Notes: generated by a model not told the origin, from the sequence alone. A DNA stretch of 64,000 bases from Sphingobacterium multivorum (GCF_039511225.1 NZ_CP154261.1:3162001-3226000), one strand, 5' to 3'. Shown: positions 26,731-37,060, counted from the first letter of the stretch. Translations and numbers: made by a program.

Positions 26731-26934
26731 CCTCCCTATAAACCGTATAATAAATCCCCATCAATTTAGAAACTGTTAAGCGGGAAGAACGATGCTGTCC
26801 AAAGTGATACAGCGAAATAGATTCGCTATGCATTGAAGCACAGGATCGCTGACAATTGTCACCAATATATGACTCCTGCCAATTGTAGACATTTATTATA
26901 TTTACATATCGTTAACTAAATCAGTTTTTAGCTT

Positions 26935-27990
26935 ATGAAGAATATTCTCGCGCTTGACGGCGGTGGTATCCGGGGTATCATTCCTGCAATGGTTCTTGTG
27001 GCTCTCGAAGAGAAGTTGCAAAAGCAGACGATGGATCCTAATGCACGGATTGCCTCCTACTTTGACTTTATTGCGGGTACAAGCAGCGGCGGAATTCTAA
27101 CGAGCATTCTCTTGTATCCGGAAGAAGGCAATCCCACGCATCCTAAATTTTCAGCTCGAGATGCGTTAAACTTATTCGTCAACCATGGAACTGAAATTTT
27201 CACGGCCTCCAAATGGCGTCGATTTCTGAGTGGATTTGGACTGGTCAGTGAGCTGTATTCGTCGAATCCATTATCGAATGTCCTGGATGAATATTTTCAA
27301 AATGCACAATTGAGCCATCTTATCAAACCATGTATCATCACTGCATATAACATTGAATTACGGAAAAATCATTTTTTCAGGCAGCAAAAAGCAATTACGC
27401 ATGGCGAAGCACGGGATTTCTACCTCAAAGACGTCTGCAAGGCGACATCCGCTGCGCCCACATTTTTTCCTGTTGCAGAGATCTATTCCCTTTCAAAAAC
27501 AAGATATCCGTTGATTGATGGCGGTGTGTTTGCTCAAAACCCCTCCATATGTGGTTTACTTGAAGTTTTAAAGGCTTTTAACAGCACGCAGATAAACGAC
27601 ATGTTTATGGTATCCTTAGGCACGGGGATGTCAAAGACAGCTTATAACTACGAACATTTTAAGAAGAAACTTGCTATACAAATCGGCCCCGCTTTAGTTG
27701 ACATTATGACAAGTGCATCTTCCGAGAGTACCGAATTTTTTATTCGGCAACTATTCCAAAATAATGGCAAGCAACAAAATTATCTGCGCATAGAGCCTTC
27801 CAACTTGTCTAGTATCAATGCGTCGCTAGATGCAGCCTCGCCCAATAATATACAGAAGTTGATTTCCCTATCCGATAAAATGATCAGTGAGCACGAGGAT
27901 ACATTGGATTATATCGTTGCACACCTCATTAAGGAAAAGAGTCAAAATAAGAAGAAAAATCCATGGAGCCAGTTGATGGATAAGTTCTAA
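26935..27990 (+). CDS. Patatin-like phospholipase
   Basis: A 351-residue cytoplasmic serine lipase with no signal peptide. The oxyanion loop DGGGIRG is at 8-14, the nucleophile Ser50 is in GTSSG (48-52), and the catalytic Asp195 is in LIDGGVFAQNP. The AAPTFFP stretch before the Asp is typical of the group. It hydrolyses acyl esters of membrane lipids or a similar substrate. Close relatives (CapV) act as CBASS immune effectors, but no nucleotide cyclase or other CBASS gene is adjacent, so a solitary lipase is the simpler call. The next gene starts 31 bp later. Confidence 0.88.
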   Translation: MKNILALDGGGIRGIIPAMVLVALEEKLQKQTMDPNARIASYFDFIAGTSSGGILTSILLYPEEGNPTHPKFSARDALNLFVNHGTEIFTASKWRRFLSGFGLVSELYSSNPLSNVLDEYFQNAQLSHLIKPCIITAYNIELRKNHFFRQQKAITHGEARDFYLKDVCKATSAAPTFFPVAEIYSLSKTRYPLIDGGVFAQNPSICGLLEVLKAFNSTQINDMFMVSLGTGMSKTAYNYEHFKKKLAIQIGPALVDIMTSASSESTEFFIRQLFQNNGKQQNYLRIEPSNLSSINASLDAASPNNIQKLISLSDKMISEHEDTLDYIVAHLIKEKSQNKKKNPWSQLMDKF

Positions 27991-28021
27991 AAGATTACTT
28001 TTACGCATATTTTAAATCTAT

Positions 28022-29254
28022 ATGGCATTAAACTACGTTTGGGTTGCATTTTTTTTAATCACATTTGCCGTAGCCCTTGTAAAACTAATCTTTTTCGGAG
28101 ATACGGAAATCTTTCAGCAAATTGTAAATTCAATCTTTGACAGTGCAAAAACGGGGGCGGAAATCTCTTTAGGGCTGATCGGCATGATGAGTTTTGCCCT
28201 TGGAATTATGAAAATTGGCGAAAAAGGCGGTATGATCAATATTTTTGCAAAAATCGTGGGCCCTTTTTTCCATAAACTATTTCCGGAAATACCCAGAAAT
28301 CACCCGGCACTTGGCTCAATTCTGATGAATTTCTCGGCTAATGCGTTGGGATTAGATAATGCGGCAACGCCATTGGGCCTTAAAGCGATGAAGGAGCTCC
28401 AGGAGCTCAATCCCAATAAGGAAACCGCTACCAATGCACAGATCATGTTTATTGTCCTCAATGCATCTAGCTTAACCCTATTGCCTATTTCAATTATGGC
28501 TTATCGGAAGGAAGCTGGTGCTCCAGACCCTTCAGATGTATTTCTTCCAATTTTGATCGCAACCTTCTTTTCCACATTGGTGGCTTTGATTCTCGTTTCC
28601 ATCTATCAAAAAATCAATTTATTTAACCGTGTAATTCTAGGATACCTGGGTGCAATGGGATTATTTATCGGTGGACTACTTTATTACTTTTCGGGACTGC
28701 AACAAACAGAAATTGAAATATTCAGCAAAGTATTTGGTAATGTTATTTTATTCAGCTTATTTACCTCTTTCATAGGTTTGGCTCTTTTCCGTAAAGTAAA
28801 TGTGTACGATTCATTTATTGAAGGTGCCAAAGAGGGCTTCGAAGTTTCTGTAAAAATAATCCCCTATCTTGTCGCCATGCTTGTTGGTATTGCGGTATTT
28901 AGAGCATCAGGAACGATGGACTATATGGTCGCTGGAATTTCCAAAGCCATCGCATTATGTGGTCTAGACACATCTTTTGTAGACGCTTTACCGGTAGCCT
29001 TTATGAAACCGCTTAGCGGCTCCGGTGCACGTGGACTTATGGTCGATTTGATGAATGCCAAAGGTCCAATGGACTTCGCAGCCAGGGTTGCTTGTGTTAT
29101 ACAGGGATCGACAGAAACTACTTTTTATGTCCTCGCCGTATATTTTGGTGCAGTGGGCATAAAACGTACTAGGCATGCCTTACCATGTGCATTATTAGCC
29201 GAATTAGCCGGTGTAATCGCAGCAATAATTATCTCATACATATTTTTTAAATAA
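28022..29254 (+). CDS. SpmA-SpmB fused nucleoside-recognition membrane protein
   Basis: A 410-residue polytopic membrane protein with two Gate/nucleoside-recognition domains fused in one chain. The first half (about 40-190, SLGLIGMMSFALGIMKIGEKGG, MNFSANALGLDNAATPLGLKAM) is SpmA-like. The second (about 270-410, GAKEGFEVSVKIIPYLVAML, MKPLSGSGARGLM) is SpmB-like. In Bacillus these are separate spore-maturation proteins. In non-sporulating Bacteroidota the fused form is common and its substrate is unknown. It follows the patatin gene by 31 bp and may share its transcript. Confidence 0.87.
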   Translation: MALNYVWVAFFLITFAVALVKLIFFGDTEIFQQIVNSIFDSAKTGAEISLGLIGMMSFALGIMKIGEKGGMINIFAKIVGPFFHKLFPEIPRNHPALGSILMNFSANALGLDNAATPLGLKAMKELQELNPNKETATNAQIMFIVLNASSLTLLPISIMAYRKEAGAPDPSDVFLPILIATFFSTLVALILVSIYQKINLFNRVILGYLGAMGLFIGGLLYYFSGLQQTEIEIFSKVFGNVILFSLFTSFIGLALFRKVNVYDSFIEGAKEGFEVSVKIIPYLVAMLVGIAVFRASGTMDYMVAGISKAIALCGLDTSFVDALPVAFMKPLSGSGARGLMVDLMNAKGPMDFAARVACVIQGSTETTFYVLAVYFGAVGIKRTRHALPCALLAELAGVIAAIIISYIFFK

Positions 29255-29321
29255 CATACTTATACTACAGAAAGGTCTGCTGTTATAACAGTGTCAACTA
29301 TTTACAAATTATTATATTGTG

Positions 29322-29702
29322 ATGAAAAAAACAATCGCACTAATAGCCCACGACGGCAAAAAACCTGAAATGGTCGCATTTGTCAAAGACCACCAGGAAT
29401 TATTGGAGCGCGCCAATATCATTGCCACAGGTACTACAGGCTCTTATGTCAGGCAGACAGGACTGCCTGTAGAATTAAAATTAAGTGGCCCCATGGGTGG
29501 TGATGCACAGATCGCAGCTTTAGCCGCCGAAAGAAAAGTGGACGGCATTATTTTCTTTCGCGATCCACTAGGAAAACATGCACATGAACCAGATATTCAA
29601 ATGCTTATGCGTGTATGTGATCTTTACAATGTCCCTTTGGCAACAAATCCTGCAACTGGAAGCCTTATCATTGAAGGTCTATTAGAAGACGTTGAATCCT
29701 AA
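29322..29702 (+). CDS. mgsA: Methylglyoxal synthase
   Basis: A 126-residue enzyme that converts dihydroxyacetone phosphate to methylglyoxal and phosphate, a glycolytic bypass when phosphate is limiting. The N-terminal IALIAHDGKKPEMV, ATGTTGSYV, SGPMGGDAQIA, FFRDPLGKHAHEPD and ATNPATGSLII motifs are all present, including the catalytic Asp of GGD. It is shorter than the E. coli protein (152) but close to Bacillus (137). ATG 29322 is preferred over the overlapping GTG 29319. It lies upstream of an OsmC gene. Confidence 0.94.
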   Translation: MKKTIALIAHDGKKPEMVAFVKDHQELLERANIIATGTTGSYVRQTGLPVELKLSGPMGGDAQIAALAAERKVDGIIFFRDPLGKHAHEPDIQMLMRVCDLYNVPLATNPATGSLIIEGLLEDVES

Positions 29703-29714
29703 TTTCTATCGCTT

Positions 29715-30116
29715 ATGGACAATGAAGTAATCGTTTCAATAGGGAAAATCCCCTATACAACTACAGTACAATACGGAAAGCATCAAATAACGGTCGATGA
29801 ACCTGAAGATATAGGCGGTGAAGATCAGGGCATAAACCCTACTCCATTACTGTTATCATCCTTAGGGAGCTGCAAAGCCATTACCGTCAAAATGTATGCG
29901 GACCGCAAAAATTGGCCGCTGGAAGAAGTACAGGTGCGTTTATCTTATGAGGTGCAAACAAGTGAGCAGCAGCAAACGACCTATATACAATGCTTTATCA
30001 GCTTTAAAGGAGATTTAGATGAGGTGCAAAAGCAGCGGTTGTTCAAAATTGCTGAAAAGTGCCCCGTTCATAAGATATTATCAAATCCTATTGTAATAAC
30101 TTCAAATCATTTATAA
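29715..30116 (+). CDS. OsmC-family protein
   Basis: A 133-residue OsmC/Ohr-fold protein with the two catalytic cysteines Cys53 (LGSCKAITV) and Cys116 (EKCPVHK). The pattern with a Lys after the first Cys is nearer the YhfA-type OsmC branch than true Ohr. Such proteins reduce organic hydroperoxides. It lies 12 bp after mgsA, so the two are probably one transcript, a pairing that would link methylglyoxal production to thiol and redox stress (inference). Confidence 0.9.
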   Translation: MDNEVIVSIGKIPYTTTVQYGKHQITVDEPEDIGGEDQGINPTPLLLSSLGSCKAITVKMYADRKNWPLEEVQVRLSYEVQTSEQQQTTYIQCFISFKGDLDEVQKQRLFKIAEKCPVHKILSNPIVITSNHL

Positions 30117-30122
30117 TGTTTC

Positions 30123-30153
30123 TTGGGATAACGGATAACACTATTTATATTTG
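30123..30153 (+). promoter_or_regulatory. Promoter of coaA
   Basis: TTG (30123-30125), a 20-bp spacer and an exact TATATTTG (30146-30153) form a good promoter that leaves an approximately 90-nt leader before coaA. The opposing 64-residue frame over this region is not needed to explain it. Confidence 0.6.
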
Positions 30154-30243
30154 TCCGCGCAAAAAAGACCTTTAATAGCTCCTAGAATAGAAAAGGTTAC
30201 TTGTCCTGCAATATAGATAATTGGAATAAAAATAAAGCAAACA

Positions 30244-31203
30244 ATGCAATTGGATCCACAAATAGCAATAGACTCGCCTTTTAGATCGATCAAACGTGAA
30301 GACTGGAAAAATTTAAACGGAAAAGTATTGCACAATTTCAGTGTCGAAGATCTGGAAAATCTCCATGCACTGAATGAACCCTTGACAAATCAGGAAATAG
30401 AAGAAGTCTACTTTCCCTTGAGTCATCTACTTGAGATTCATATTGATCGTTTCCAAAGTCTTCACCAGCGTACAAACCGCTTCTTTGGCAAGGAAGTGAG
30501 CAAACTGCCTTATATCATCGGTATAGCTGGGTCGGTTGCTGTGGGAAAAAGTACAACAGCCCGTGTGCTACAACGTGTGCTTAGTTTACTCCCGTCCAAA
30601 CCGAAGGTCGATTTGGTGACCACAGACGGTTTTCTTTACCCGAATCAATATCTTATCGAACGTGGTATTCTAAACCGAAAAGGCTTTCCTGAAAGCTATG
30701 ATGCTAAAAGATTGATTCATTTCCTTTCAGCAGTGAAATCAGGAGCTCCAAAAATTACGGTTCCAGTATACAGTCACCTGGTCTATGACGTGTTGCCGGA
30801 CGAACAGCAACAAGTGATTGAACAACCCGACATCCTTATTGTAGAAGGGATAAATGTATTACAAGTCAATTCCCAGCGACCACGAAAGGGACATAGCGTA
30901 TTCGTTTCCGACTTTTTTGATTATTCAATCTATGTACATGCCAGCGAGAAAAATCTTATTGAATGGTATACCAATCGATTTGAGTCACTGCGTGCCACTG
31001 CATTTCAAAATCCGGCTTCATTTTTCCATAAATATGCTAATATGACAGCTGATGAAAGTCACACCATGGCTGTAAATATCTGGAACGAAATTAATAAGCC
31101 CAATCTAATTAAAAACATTTTGCCAACGAGATATCGCGCCGATCTTATTTTGGAAAAAGGAAGCCACCACTTTGTTAAAAATGTCAAAGTAAGAAAGATT
31201 TGA
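30244..31203 (+). CDS. coaA: Pantothenate kinase, type I (CoaA)
   Basis: A 319-residue kinase that phosphorylates pantothenate, the first and regulated step of coenzyme A synthesis. Walker A is GSVAVGKST (about 96-104). The family residues DLVTTDGFLYPN, GFPESYD, VPVYSHLVYDVLPDE and the closing GSHHFVKNVKVRKI are all present. Its position after a near-consensus promoter and a 90-nt leader suggests a separate unit. Its stop lies 2 bp from the convergent MscS gene stop. Confidence 0.96.
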   Translation: MQLDPQIAIDSPFRSIKREDWKNLNGKVLHNFSVEDLENLHALNEPLTNQEIEEVYFPLSHLLEIHIDRFQSLHQRTNRFFGKEVSKLPYIIGIAGSVAVGKSTTARVLQRVLSLLPSKPKVDLVTTDGFLYPNQYLIERGILNRKGFPESYDAKRLIHFLSAVKSGAPKITVPVYSHLVYDVLPDEQQQVIEQPDILIVEGINVLQVNSQRPRKGHSVFVSDFFDYSIYVHASEKNLIEWYTNRFESLRATAFQNPASFFHKYANMTADESHTMAVNIWNEINKPNLIKNILPTRYRADLILEKGSHHFVKNVKVRKI

Positions 31204-31205
31204 CC

Positions 31206-32048
31206 CTACAGTCTCGTAAACTGCAGGATTTCATTTAATATGCTGCTTTGTACCTGTTGATGTACTTTATTGCTGGACGAGATTGCACTAACCTCAACTT
31301 TATACTTGATATAATCTTTAGTCATATCGGCGACCTTAATTGTAAAACCTTCGGAATGATCTAAATTTGGATTTTTTTGTAATAATGGACTTAAATACTG
31401 TTCCAATTCCGCCACTGCAAACGAGCGATCAATCGGCAATTCGAATTTTACAACAATTTTATTTGACTTTTGGGAGGTCTTATTGACCAACGTTGCAGTA
31501 AACACCAAATTATTGGGAATCATCACAGCGTCGTCATCTTCATCGCGCACAACCAGATTAGCCAACGTAATATCCACAATTTTCCCCTGATATTCGCCGA
31601 TTTTTAGGCGATCTCCTACAGAAAACTGATCCGAAAACATAATAATCAAACCAGATATCATATTCGTAATGTATTCTCTAAAAATCACAGCAATGGCCAT
31701 TGCGACAATTGTCATGCTGGTGATAAAATCTTTTGGGTTAATCCCAACCGCTATCATTAGGCTGACAATAATGAAAAAGACATTGCCTACCGTGGCGACA
31801 CGCGTAATTCCGAGCACAAAATTACCCCGTACAACCTGCTGCTCATTTCGGCTATTGTATAGTTTTACAAGGATAAAATGACCAATGGAGATCAGGACAC
31901 TAGCTGTTAGAAAAGTATTTAAGCCGTATGCCATATTCCGGATGATCTCCCGCTGCTTATAAAAGGTTTCAAACTGAACAAAGGATGCCGTTAGCGCAAT
32001 TAACAATATAATTCGGACGATAAAAGAAATTGAAATCGGTTTTGTCAT
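31206..32048 (-). CDS. MscS-family mechanosensitive channel
   Basis: A 280-residue small-conductance channel. There are three N-terminal helices (about 8-25, 45-65, 75-105) and the pore helix TM3 (SMTIVAMAIAVIFREYITNMISGLIIMF). The beta domain (QFSVGDRLKIGEYQGKIVDI) and the alpha/beta C-terminal domain follow. It opens when the membrane is stretched and releases solutes on hypo-osmotic shock. A minus-strand TAAATTTG box at 32079-32086 lies 30 nt upstream. It is convergent with coaA. Confidence 0.92.
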   Translation of the reverse strand: MTKPISISFIVRIILLIALTASFVQFETFYKQREIIRNMAYGLNTFLTASVLISIGHFILVKLYNSRNEQQVVRGNFVLGITRVATVGNVFFIIVSLMIAVGINPKDFITSMTIVAMAIAVIFREYITNMISGLIIMFSDQFSVGDRLKIGEYQGKIVDITLANLVVRDEDDDAVMIPNNLVFTATLVNKTSQKSNKIVVKFELPIDRSFAVAELEQYLSPLLQKNPNLDHSEGFTIKVADMTKDYIKYKVEVSAISSSNKVHQQVQSSILNEILQFTRL

Positions 32049-32078
32049 TTTTACACAAGCTTAAGTTGTCTATCTAGT

Positions 32079-32086
32079 CAAATTTA
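32079..32086 (-). promoter_or_regulatory. -7 box for the MscS gene
   Basis: CAAATTTA on the plus strand reads TAAATTTG on the minus strand, 30 nt before the ATG. Confidence 0.4.
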
Positions 32087-32192
32087 ATGTTCTCCCATTC
32101 ACTATTCACGATATTTCATGTAAAATGGCTTCAAACAGGCTTGCTAAACTAAACAATTTTACTTTACGTAAAAAGCATTATCAGGAAATAGC

Positions 32193-32200
32193 TATCTTTG
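32193..32200 (+). promoter_or_regulatory. -7 box for the copper ATPase
   Basis: An exact TATCTTTG box lies 24 nt before the ATG at 32225. The -33 side is weak, as might be expected if a copper-responsive activator is needed (inference). Confidence 0.4.
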
Positions 32201-32224
32201 CCTAAAGACATTACATGCTATTAA

Positions 32225-34324
32225 ATGAAGGAATCGAACGTGCAAACTGAACTTAACGTAAGCGGAATGCACTGTGCAAATTGCGCTATTTCAATCCACA
32301 AATACCTAGAAAACAACGGTGCTAAGGATATCTATGTCGATTTTGTATCAGATGAAGTGAAATTTTCGGAGATACCGCTGGAACAAATACCTGTGCTGGT
32401 CAAAGGCATTGAGTCTTTGGGTTACAAAGTTATGGAGGGTAAGGATAAGAAACCTAGCTTTTGGAAATCTATCGAGCTTAAGTTCCTCTGCTGCCTCATC
32501 TTTACGATACCCTTGTGGAGTCACATGTTTACGAATTTACCTATTCTGCATGATCCCTTTATCCAACTCGCGCTTTGTGCCCCAGTTTACATCATTGGTT
32601 TTTCCTATTTTGGCATCAGTGCATTTCGTTCCATCTGGAACAAAATGCCCAATATGGATGTACTCATCTTTATTGGATCTACAGCTGCTTTTGCCTATAG
32701 TCTCATTGGTACATATTATAATCTAGGACATGATTACCAGTTCTACGAAACATGTGCAACAATCATAACATTGGTATTTTTGGGAAATGTCCTCGAAAAA
32801 AGAGCCGTTACCAAAACCACATCAGCCATCAAAGAGCTGGTTAAATATCAAGATATACCCGCTATCAAAATTGAAAATGACCAAGAAGTCGAGCTATTAG
32901 CCCGAGAAATTAAATCCGGTGATGTTTTAAAGGTAAATTCTGGAAATCTCATCCCCGCTGATGGCGATATTTTGGAAGGACAGGCTTGGGTGGACGAATC
33001 TATGCTAACCGGAGAAAGTCTACCTATTGAAAAACTTAAGTATGATGCCGTCATTGGCGGTACCTTACTAACCGAAGGAAATATCAGAATCGTGGCGACC
33101 AAAGTTGGGTCTAAAAGTGTACTGTATCAGATTATCCAATTAATTAAAGATGCGCAGAGTAAAAAGCCACCTATTCAAAAATTCGGTGATAAAGTAGCTG
33201 CTTATTTCGTTCCAATCGTTGTGACGATATCATTTTTCACTTTTTTTGTTACTTATTTTATCGCACAATTGCCGCTGCAGCAATCCCTCATGAATGCCAT
33301 AGCTACCCTTGTTGTATCCTGTCCATGCGCCATGGGGCTAGCCACACCTACTGCCGTCATGGTTGGCCTGGGAAGAGCTGCAAAAAGTGGAATACTGATC
33401 AAAGGCGGAAGCACCATCGAGGAGATGTCCGATCTGAAACAGATGGTATTTGACAAAACGGGGACCCTAACGACAGGCGATTTTAATATCAAAGCGATTC
33501 AGACCTTTGGTATCGAACAATCGCAAGTCGAATCGATCATCGCACAATTGGAGAGTTATTCGAGCCATCCGATCGCCAAGTCGATCCGAAAACAGCTCAA
33601 GGAGATAAAATCTTACCGCATTATCTTTAAAGAAGTCAATGAAATAAAAGGGAAAGGAATCTTTGCGACCGACACAAATGGAAATAACTATTCCATTTGT
33701 AATGCAAAACTTGGCGAAAAAGATTACTCCAATCGCTACGACCTTACCTTAACCATCAATGGCGTTGTAATTGCAGGCATTGTCCTCGAAGATCAGATTA
33801 AGCCCTACGCAAAGGAACTGATCCAATACCTCAAAGATAGAGGCATACGGCCTATTCTTTTGAGTGGAGATCGACAAAGCAAATGTGAACGCACAGCACA
33901 GAAGCTTGGTATTGCGGATGTATATTGGGACAAATCGCCAGAAGAAAAATTAGCAATCTTGTTCAAACTCAAAAAGAATGGCCCTACTGCAATGGTTGGT
34001 GACGGTATCAATGACGCTCCTGCATTAGCTGCTGCCGATGTTGGCATCTCGCTTGGCGATTCGACACATATTGCCATCCAATCGGCAAAGGTGGTTTTAT
34101 TAAACAATGAGCTCAAATCTATTGAAAAGCTGCTGAAAATTGGTCACCATACCCTATTGACGATAAAGCAAAATCTCTTTTGGGCGTTCGCGTACAATAT
34201 TGCGGCCATACCGCTTGCTGCGGTTGGCTTTCTCGGACCTATGCTTGCAGCCCTTAGCATGGCCTTTTCAGACTTAATTGTCATCGGCAATTCGATTCGG
34301 CTCCGCTTTAAAAAAATCAAATAA
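32225..34324 (+). CDS. Copper-translocating P1B-type ATPase
   Basis: A 699-residue pump with one N-terminal HMA domain (GMHCANC, Cys17 and Cys20), then eight membrane helices. The CPC ion site is at 366-368, TGES at 262-265, phosphorylated Asp410 in DKTGTLT, and GDGINDAP near 596. These place it in the CopA (P1B-1) copper group, exporting cytoplasmic Cu(I). A likely additional role is delivery to cuproenzymes such as the oxidase implied by the SCO1 gene. No CueR or CopZ is next to it. Confidence 0.92.
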   Translation: MKESNVQTELNVSGMHCANCAISIHKYLENNGAKDIYVDFVSDEVKFSEIPLEQIPVLVKGIESLGYKVMEGKDKKPSFWKSIELKFLCCLIFTIPLWSHMFTNLPILHDPFIQLALCAPVYIIGFSYFGISAFRSIWNKMPNMDVLIFIGSTAAFAYSLIGTYYNLGHDYQFYETCATIITLVFLGNVLEKRAVTKTTSAIKELVKYQDIPAIKIENDQEVELLAREIKSGDVLKVNSGNLIPADGDILEGQAWVDESMLTGESLPIEKLKYDAVIGGTLLTEGNIRIVATKVGSKSVLYQIIQLIKDAQSKKPPIQKFGDKVAAYFVPIVVTISFFTFFVTYFIAQLPLQQSLMNAIATLVVSCPCAMGLATPTAVMVGLGRAAKSGILIKGGSTIEEMSDLKQMVFDKTGTLTTGDFNIKAIQTFGIEQSQVESIIAQLESYSSHPIAKSIRKQLKEIKSYRIIFKEVNEIKGKGIFATDTNGNNYSICNAKLGEKDYSNRYDLTLTINGVVIAGIVLEDQIKPYAKELIQYLKDRGIRPILLSGDRQSKCERTAQKLGIADVYWDKSPEEKLAILFKLKKNGPTAMVGDGINDAPALAAADVGISLGDSTHIAIQSAKVVLLNNELKSIEKLLKIGHHTLLTIKQNLFWAFAYNIAAIPLAAVGFLGPMLAALSMAFSDLIVIGNSIRLRFKKIK

Positions 34325-34345
34325 AAAGGATACCCCATAAGTACC

Positions 34346-34374
34346 AAGACAATCCATAAAAGATTGTCTTTTTT
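34346..34374 (+). terminator. Terminator after the copper ATPase
   Basis: A perfect 9-bp stem (34346-34354 with 34362-34370) has a 7-nt loop, with the right arm running into a T-tract. Confidence 0.82.
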
Positions 34375-34436
34375 GTGTATATTAGGGCTTAAATCATTCG
34401 CTTTTGAGGTTAAATTTTTGTAACTTCGCATGCGTG

Positions 34437-34459
34437 GCAAGCCAGTTTAGAGGGCTTGC
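34437..34459 (+). other. Hairpin in the gyrA leader
   Basis: GCAAGCC (34437-34443) pairs with GGCTTGC (34453-34459) 28 nt before the gyrA ATG. It might tune gyrA expression, but no function is shown. Confidence 0.4.
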
Positions 34460-34487
34460 ATACTAGTTTTATTGAAACCAAATTCAT

Positions 34488-37052
34488 ATGGCTGAAGAAA
34501 CAGAAAACGACAACAATCTTGTTCCGGCAAACGACCGGATTATCCCAATTAACATCGAGGATCAGATGAAGTCTGCCTACATTGACTACTCCATGTCTGT
34601 CATTGTATCAAGAGCACTTCCTGATGCGCGTGATGGCATGAAGCCAGTACACAGACGTGTTCTTTATGGCATGCTGGACTTAGGGGTTACCAGTGGCAAG
34701 CCTTACAAAAAGTCTGCCCGTATCGTTGGTGACGTATTAGGTAAATATCACCCACATGGTGATTCATCCGTTTATGACACCATGGTTCGTATGGCTCAAG
34801 ATTGGAGTTTACGTTATCCTTTGGTAGATGGTCAAGGTAACTACGGTTCCATCGATGGCGATCCACCTGCGGCGATGCGTTATACGGAGGCAAGATTAAA
34901 GAAAATTGCCGAGGAAATGCTATCTGATATCAACAAAGATACGGTTGATTTCCAAAATAACTTTGACGATTCCCTACAAGAACCAACAGTCCTTCCCACC
35001 CGTATTCCAAATCTCCTGGTCAACGGAGCTTCGGGGATTGCAGTGGGTATGGCTACAAATATGGCCCCACATAACCTATCCGAGGTTATCGATGGTACAA
35101 TCGCTTTTATTGATAATCGTGATATCGAGGTTTCGGAATTGATGCAGCACATCAAAGGTCCGGACTTCCCTACAGGTGCATTAATCTACGGCTATGCTGG
35201 GGTTCAAGATGCTTGTAATACAGGTCGTGGCCGTATTGTTATGCGTGCAAAAGCTGAAATAGAAGCAACCAAATCGGGTAGAGAGCAGATTATCGTCACC
35301 GAAATTCCTTATCAAGTGAACAAGGCGAATATGATCGAGCGTACAGCCGAATTAGTTAACGAAAAGAAATTAGAAGGAATTTCTGCTATTCGTGATGAAT
35401 CTGACCGTACCGGGATGCGTATTGTGTACGACATCAAGCGCGATGCAAATGCAAATGTTGTTTTAAACAATTTGTTTAAATACACAGCGCTACAAACTTC
35501 ATTTTCAGTAAACAACATTGCTTTAGTTAAAGGAAGGCCAATGCTGTTGAATCTGAAAGACATGATTCACGAGTTTGTGGAGCATAGACATGAGGTAATC
35601 GTTAGACGTACACGCTATGAGCTGGCGGAAGCTGAAAAACGTGCTCATATTCTAGAGGGGTATTTAATTGCCTTGGATCATTTGGATGAAGTCATCAAAT
35701 TGATCCGTAATTCGGATACTCCGGAAGATGCACGCCTTGGATTAATGGAGAAATTTGGCCTATCCGATCTTCAGGCTCGCGCAATCCTTGATATGACTTT
35801 ACGTCGTCTAACAGGACTAGAACGTGATAAGATTAAAGAGGAATATGCTGAATTGATGAAAACAATTGACTATTTAAAATCGATATTGGAAGACGAGGGA
35901 CTTCGTATGAAAATTATCAAAGATGAGTTAATTGAAATCAAAGAAAAATACGGTGACGAACGTAGATCCCAGATTGTACACTCTGCTGAAGATATGCGTA
36001 TGGAAGATTTTATTGATGATGAAGAAATCGTTATCACAATCTCCCATAATAGTTACGTAAAACGTACACCATTATCCGAATATAAACGTCAGGGTCGCGG
36101 TGGCCGCGGATCAATTGGCACAAATACACGCGAAGAAGATTTTACCGAACATATCATTACAGCCTCGGCACATAATTATATGCTGCTATTTACAGAGGCA
36201 GGTCGCTGTTTCTGGTTGCGTGCATTTGAGATTCCTGAAGGAAGCCGTACTTCTAGAGGTCGAGCACTTCAAAATATCATCAACGTTCCAAAAGAAGAGA
36301 AAATAAAGGCTTTCATCCTGGTGAAGAACCTGAAAGACCAAGATTATTTGGAAAACAACTTCATTATTATGTGTACCAAAAAAGGTACGATTAAGAAGAC
36401 GTCTTTGGAGGCCTATTCTCGTCCAAGAGCAAATGGTATCAATGCGATCAATATCAATGAAGGCGATCAATTGATTGAGGCTTGTTTGACTACTGGAAGC
36501 AGCGAAATTGTCATGGCACTCCGTTCTGGTCGCGCAATTCGTTTCAATGAATCTACGGTTCGTCCAATGGGCAGAACGGCAACAGGTGTACGTGGTATTA
36601 CCTTGGCAGCGGAAAGCGATGAGGTGATTGGCATGATTAGTGTGAATGATTCGGAAACTACCGTGTTGGTCGTTTCTGAAAAAGGATACGGAAAACGTAC
36701 AGATATCGAGGATTATCGCGTAACGAATCGTGGTGGTAAAGGTGTGAAAACAATTAATGTCACCGATAAGACAGGCGAACTCGTTGCAATTAAAGGCGTT
36801 ACAGATAACGAAGATTTAATGATCATCAACAAATCTGGTATTGTTATCCGCATTGCTGTAGAAGAATTAAGAGTAATGGGACGTGCAACACAAGGTGTAA
36901 GGCTCATTAATTTGAAAGATAACGATGAGATCGCGTCTATTACGAAAGTCGATCGTGAAGAAGAGTCTGAAGAAGAGTCTGAACTGACCGAAGAGTCAAC
37001 AGAAAATGGCGATTCGACTTCTGAAGAAAACACGGACTTAAACGAAGAATAA
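34488..37052 (+). CDS. gyrA: DNA gyrase subunit A
   Basis: An 854-residue type-II topoisomerase A subunit. The N-terminal breakage-reunion domain has catalytic Tyr132 ([10 protein letters not shown]), and the C-terminal half has beta-pinwheel repeats with the GyrA box (RQGRGGRG). The quinolone region reads [10 protein letters not shown], so the Ser83- and Asp87-equivalents (Ser93 and Asp97 here) are both wild type. The last ~35 residues are almost all Glu, Ser, Asp and Thr, an acidic tail of the kind known to modulate supercoiling in E. coli GyrA. It is followed after 8 bp by two TPR genes. Confidence 0.97.
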   Translation: MAEETENDNNLVPANDRIIPINIEDQMKSAYIDYSMSVIVSRALPDARDGMKPVHRRVLYGMLDLGVTSGKPYKKSARIVGDVLGKYHPHGDSSVYDTMVRMAQDWSLRYPLVDGQGNYGSIDGDPPAAMRYTEARLKKIAEEMLSDINKDTVDFQNNFDDSLQEPTVLPTRIPNLLVNGASGIAVGMATNMAPHNLSEVIDGTIAFIDNRDIEVSELMQHIKGPDFPTGALIYGYAGVQDACNTGRGRIVMRAKAEIEATKSGREQIIVTEIPYQVNKANMIERTAELVNEKKLEGISAIRDESDRTGMRIVYDIKRDANANVVLNNLFKYTALQTSFSVNNIALVKGRPMLLNLKDMIHEFVEHRHEVIVRRTRYELAEAEKRAHILEGYLIALDHLDEVIKLIRNSDTPEDARLGLMEKFGLSDLQARAILDMTLRRLTGLERDKIKEEYAELMKTIDYLKSILEDEGLRMKIIKDELIEIKEKYGDERRSQIVHSAEDMRMEDFIDDEEIVITISHNSYVKRTPLSEYKRQGRGGRGSIGTNTREEDFTEHIITASAHNYMLLFTEAGRCFWLRAFEIPEGSRTSRGRALQNIINVPKEEKIKAFILVKNLKDQDYLENNFIIMCTKKGTIKKTSLEAYSRPRANGINAININEGDQLIEACLTTGSSEIVMALRSGRAIRFNESTVRPMGRTATGVRGITLAAESDEVIGMISVNDSETTVLVVSEKGYGKRTDIEDYRVTNRGGKGVKTINVTDKTGELVAIKGVTDNEDLMIINKSGIVIRIAVEELRVMGRATQGVRLINLKDNDEIASITKVDREEESEEESELTEESTENGDSTSEENTDLNEE

Positions 37053-37060
37053 ATAGTCTA

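Noticed and set aside
26935..27990. Patatin as part of a CBASS immune operon
   Set aside because: No nucleotidyltransferase or other CBASS component is adjacent on either side.
30141..30335. Minus-strand 64-residue frame over the coaA leader
   Set aside because: It overlaps a good plus-strand promoter and the coaA start, and its composition is not protein-like in a convincing way.
35312..35563. Minus-strand frames within gyrA
   Set aside because: Shadows of a strongly conserved gene.
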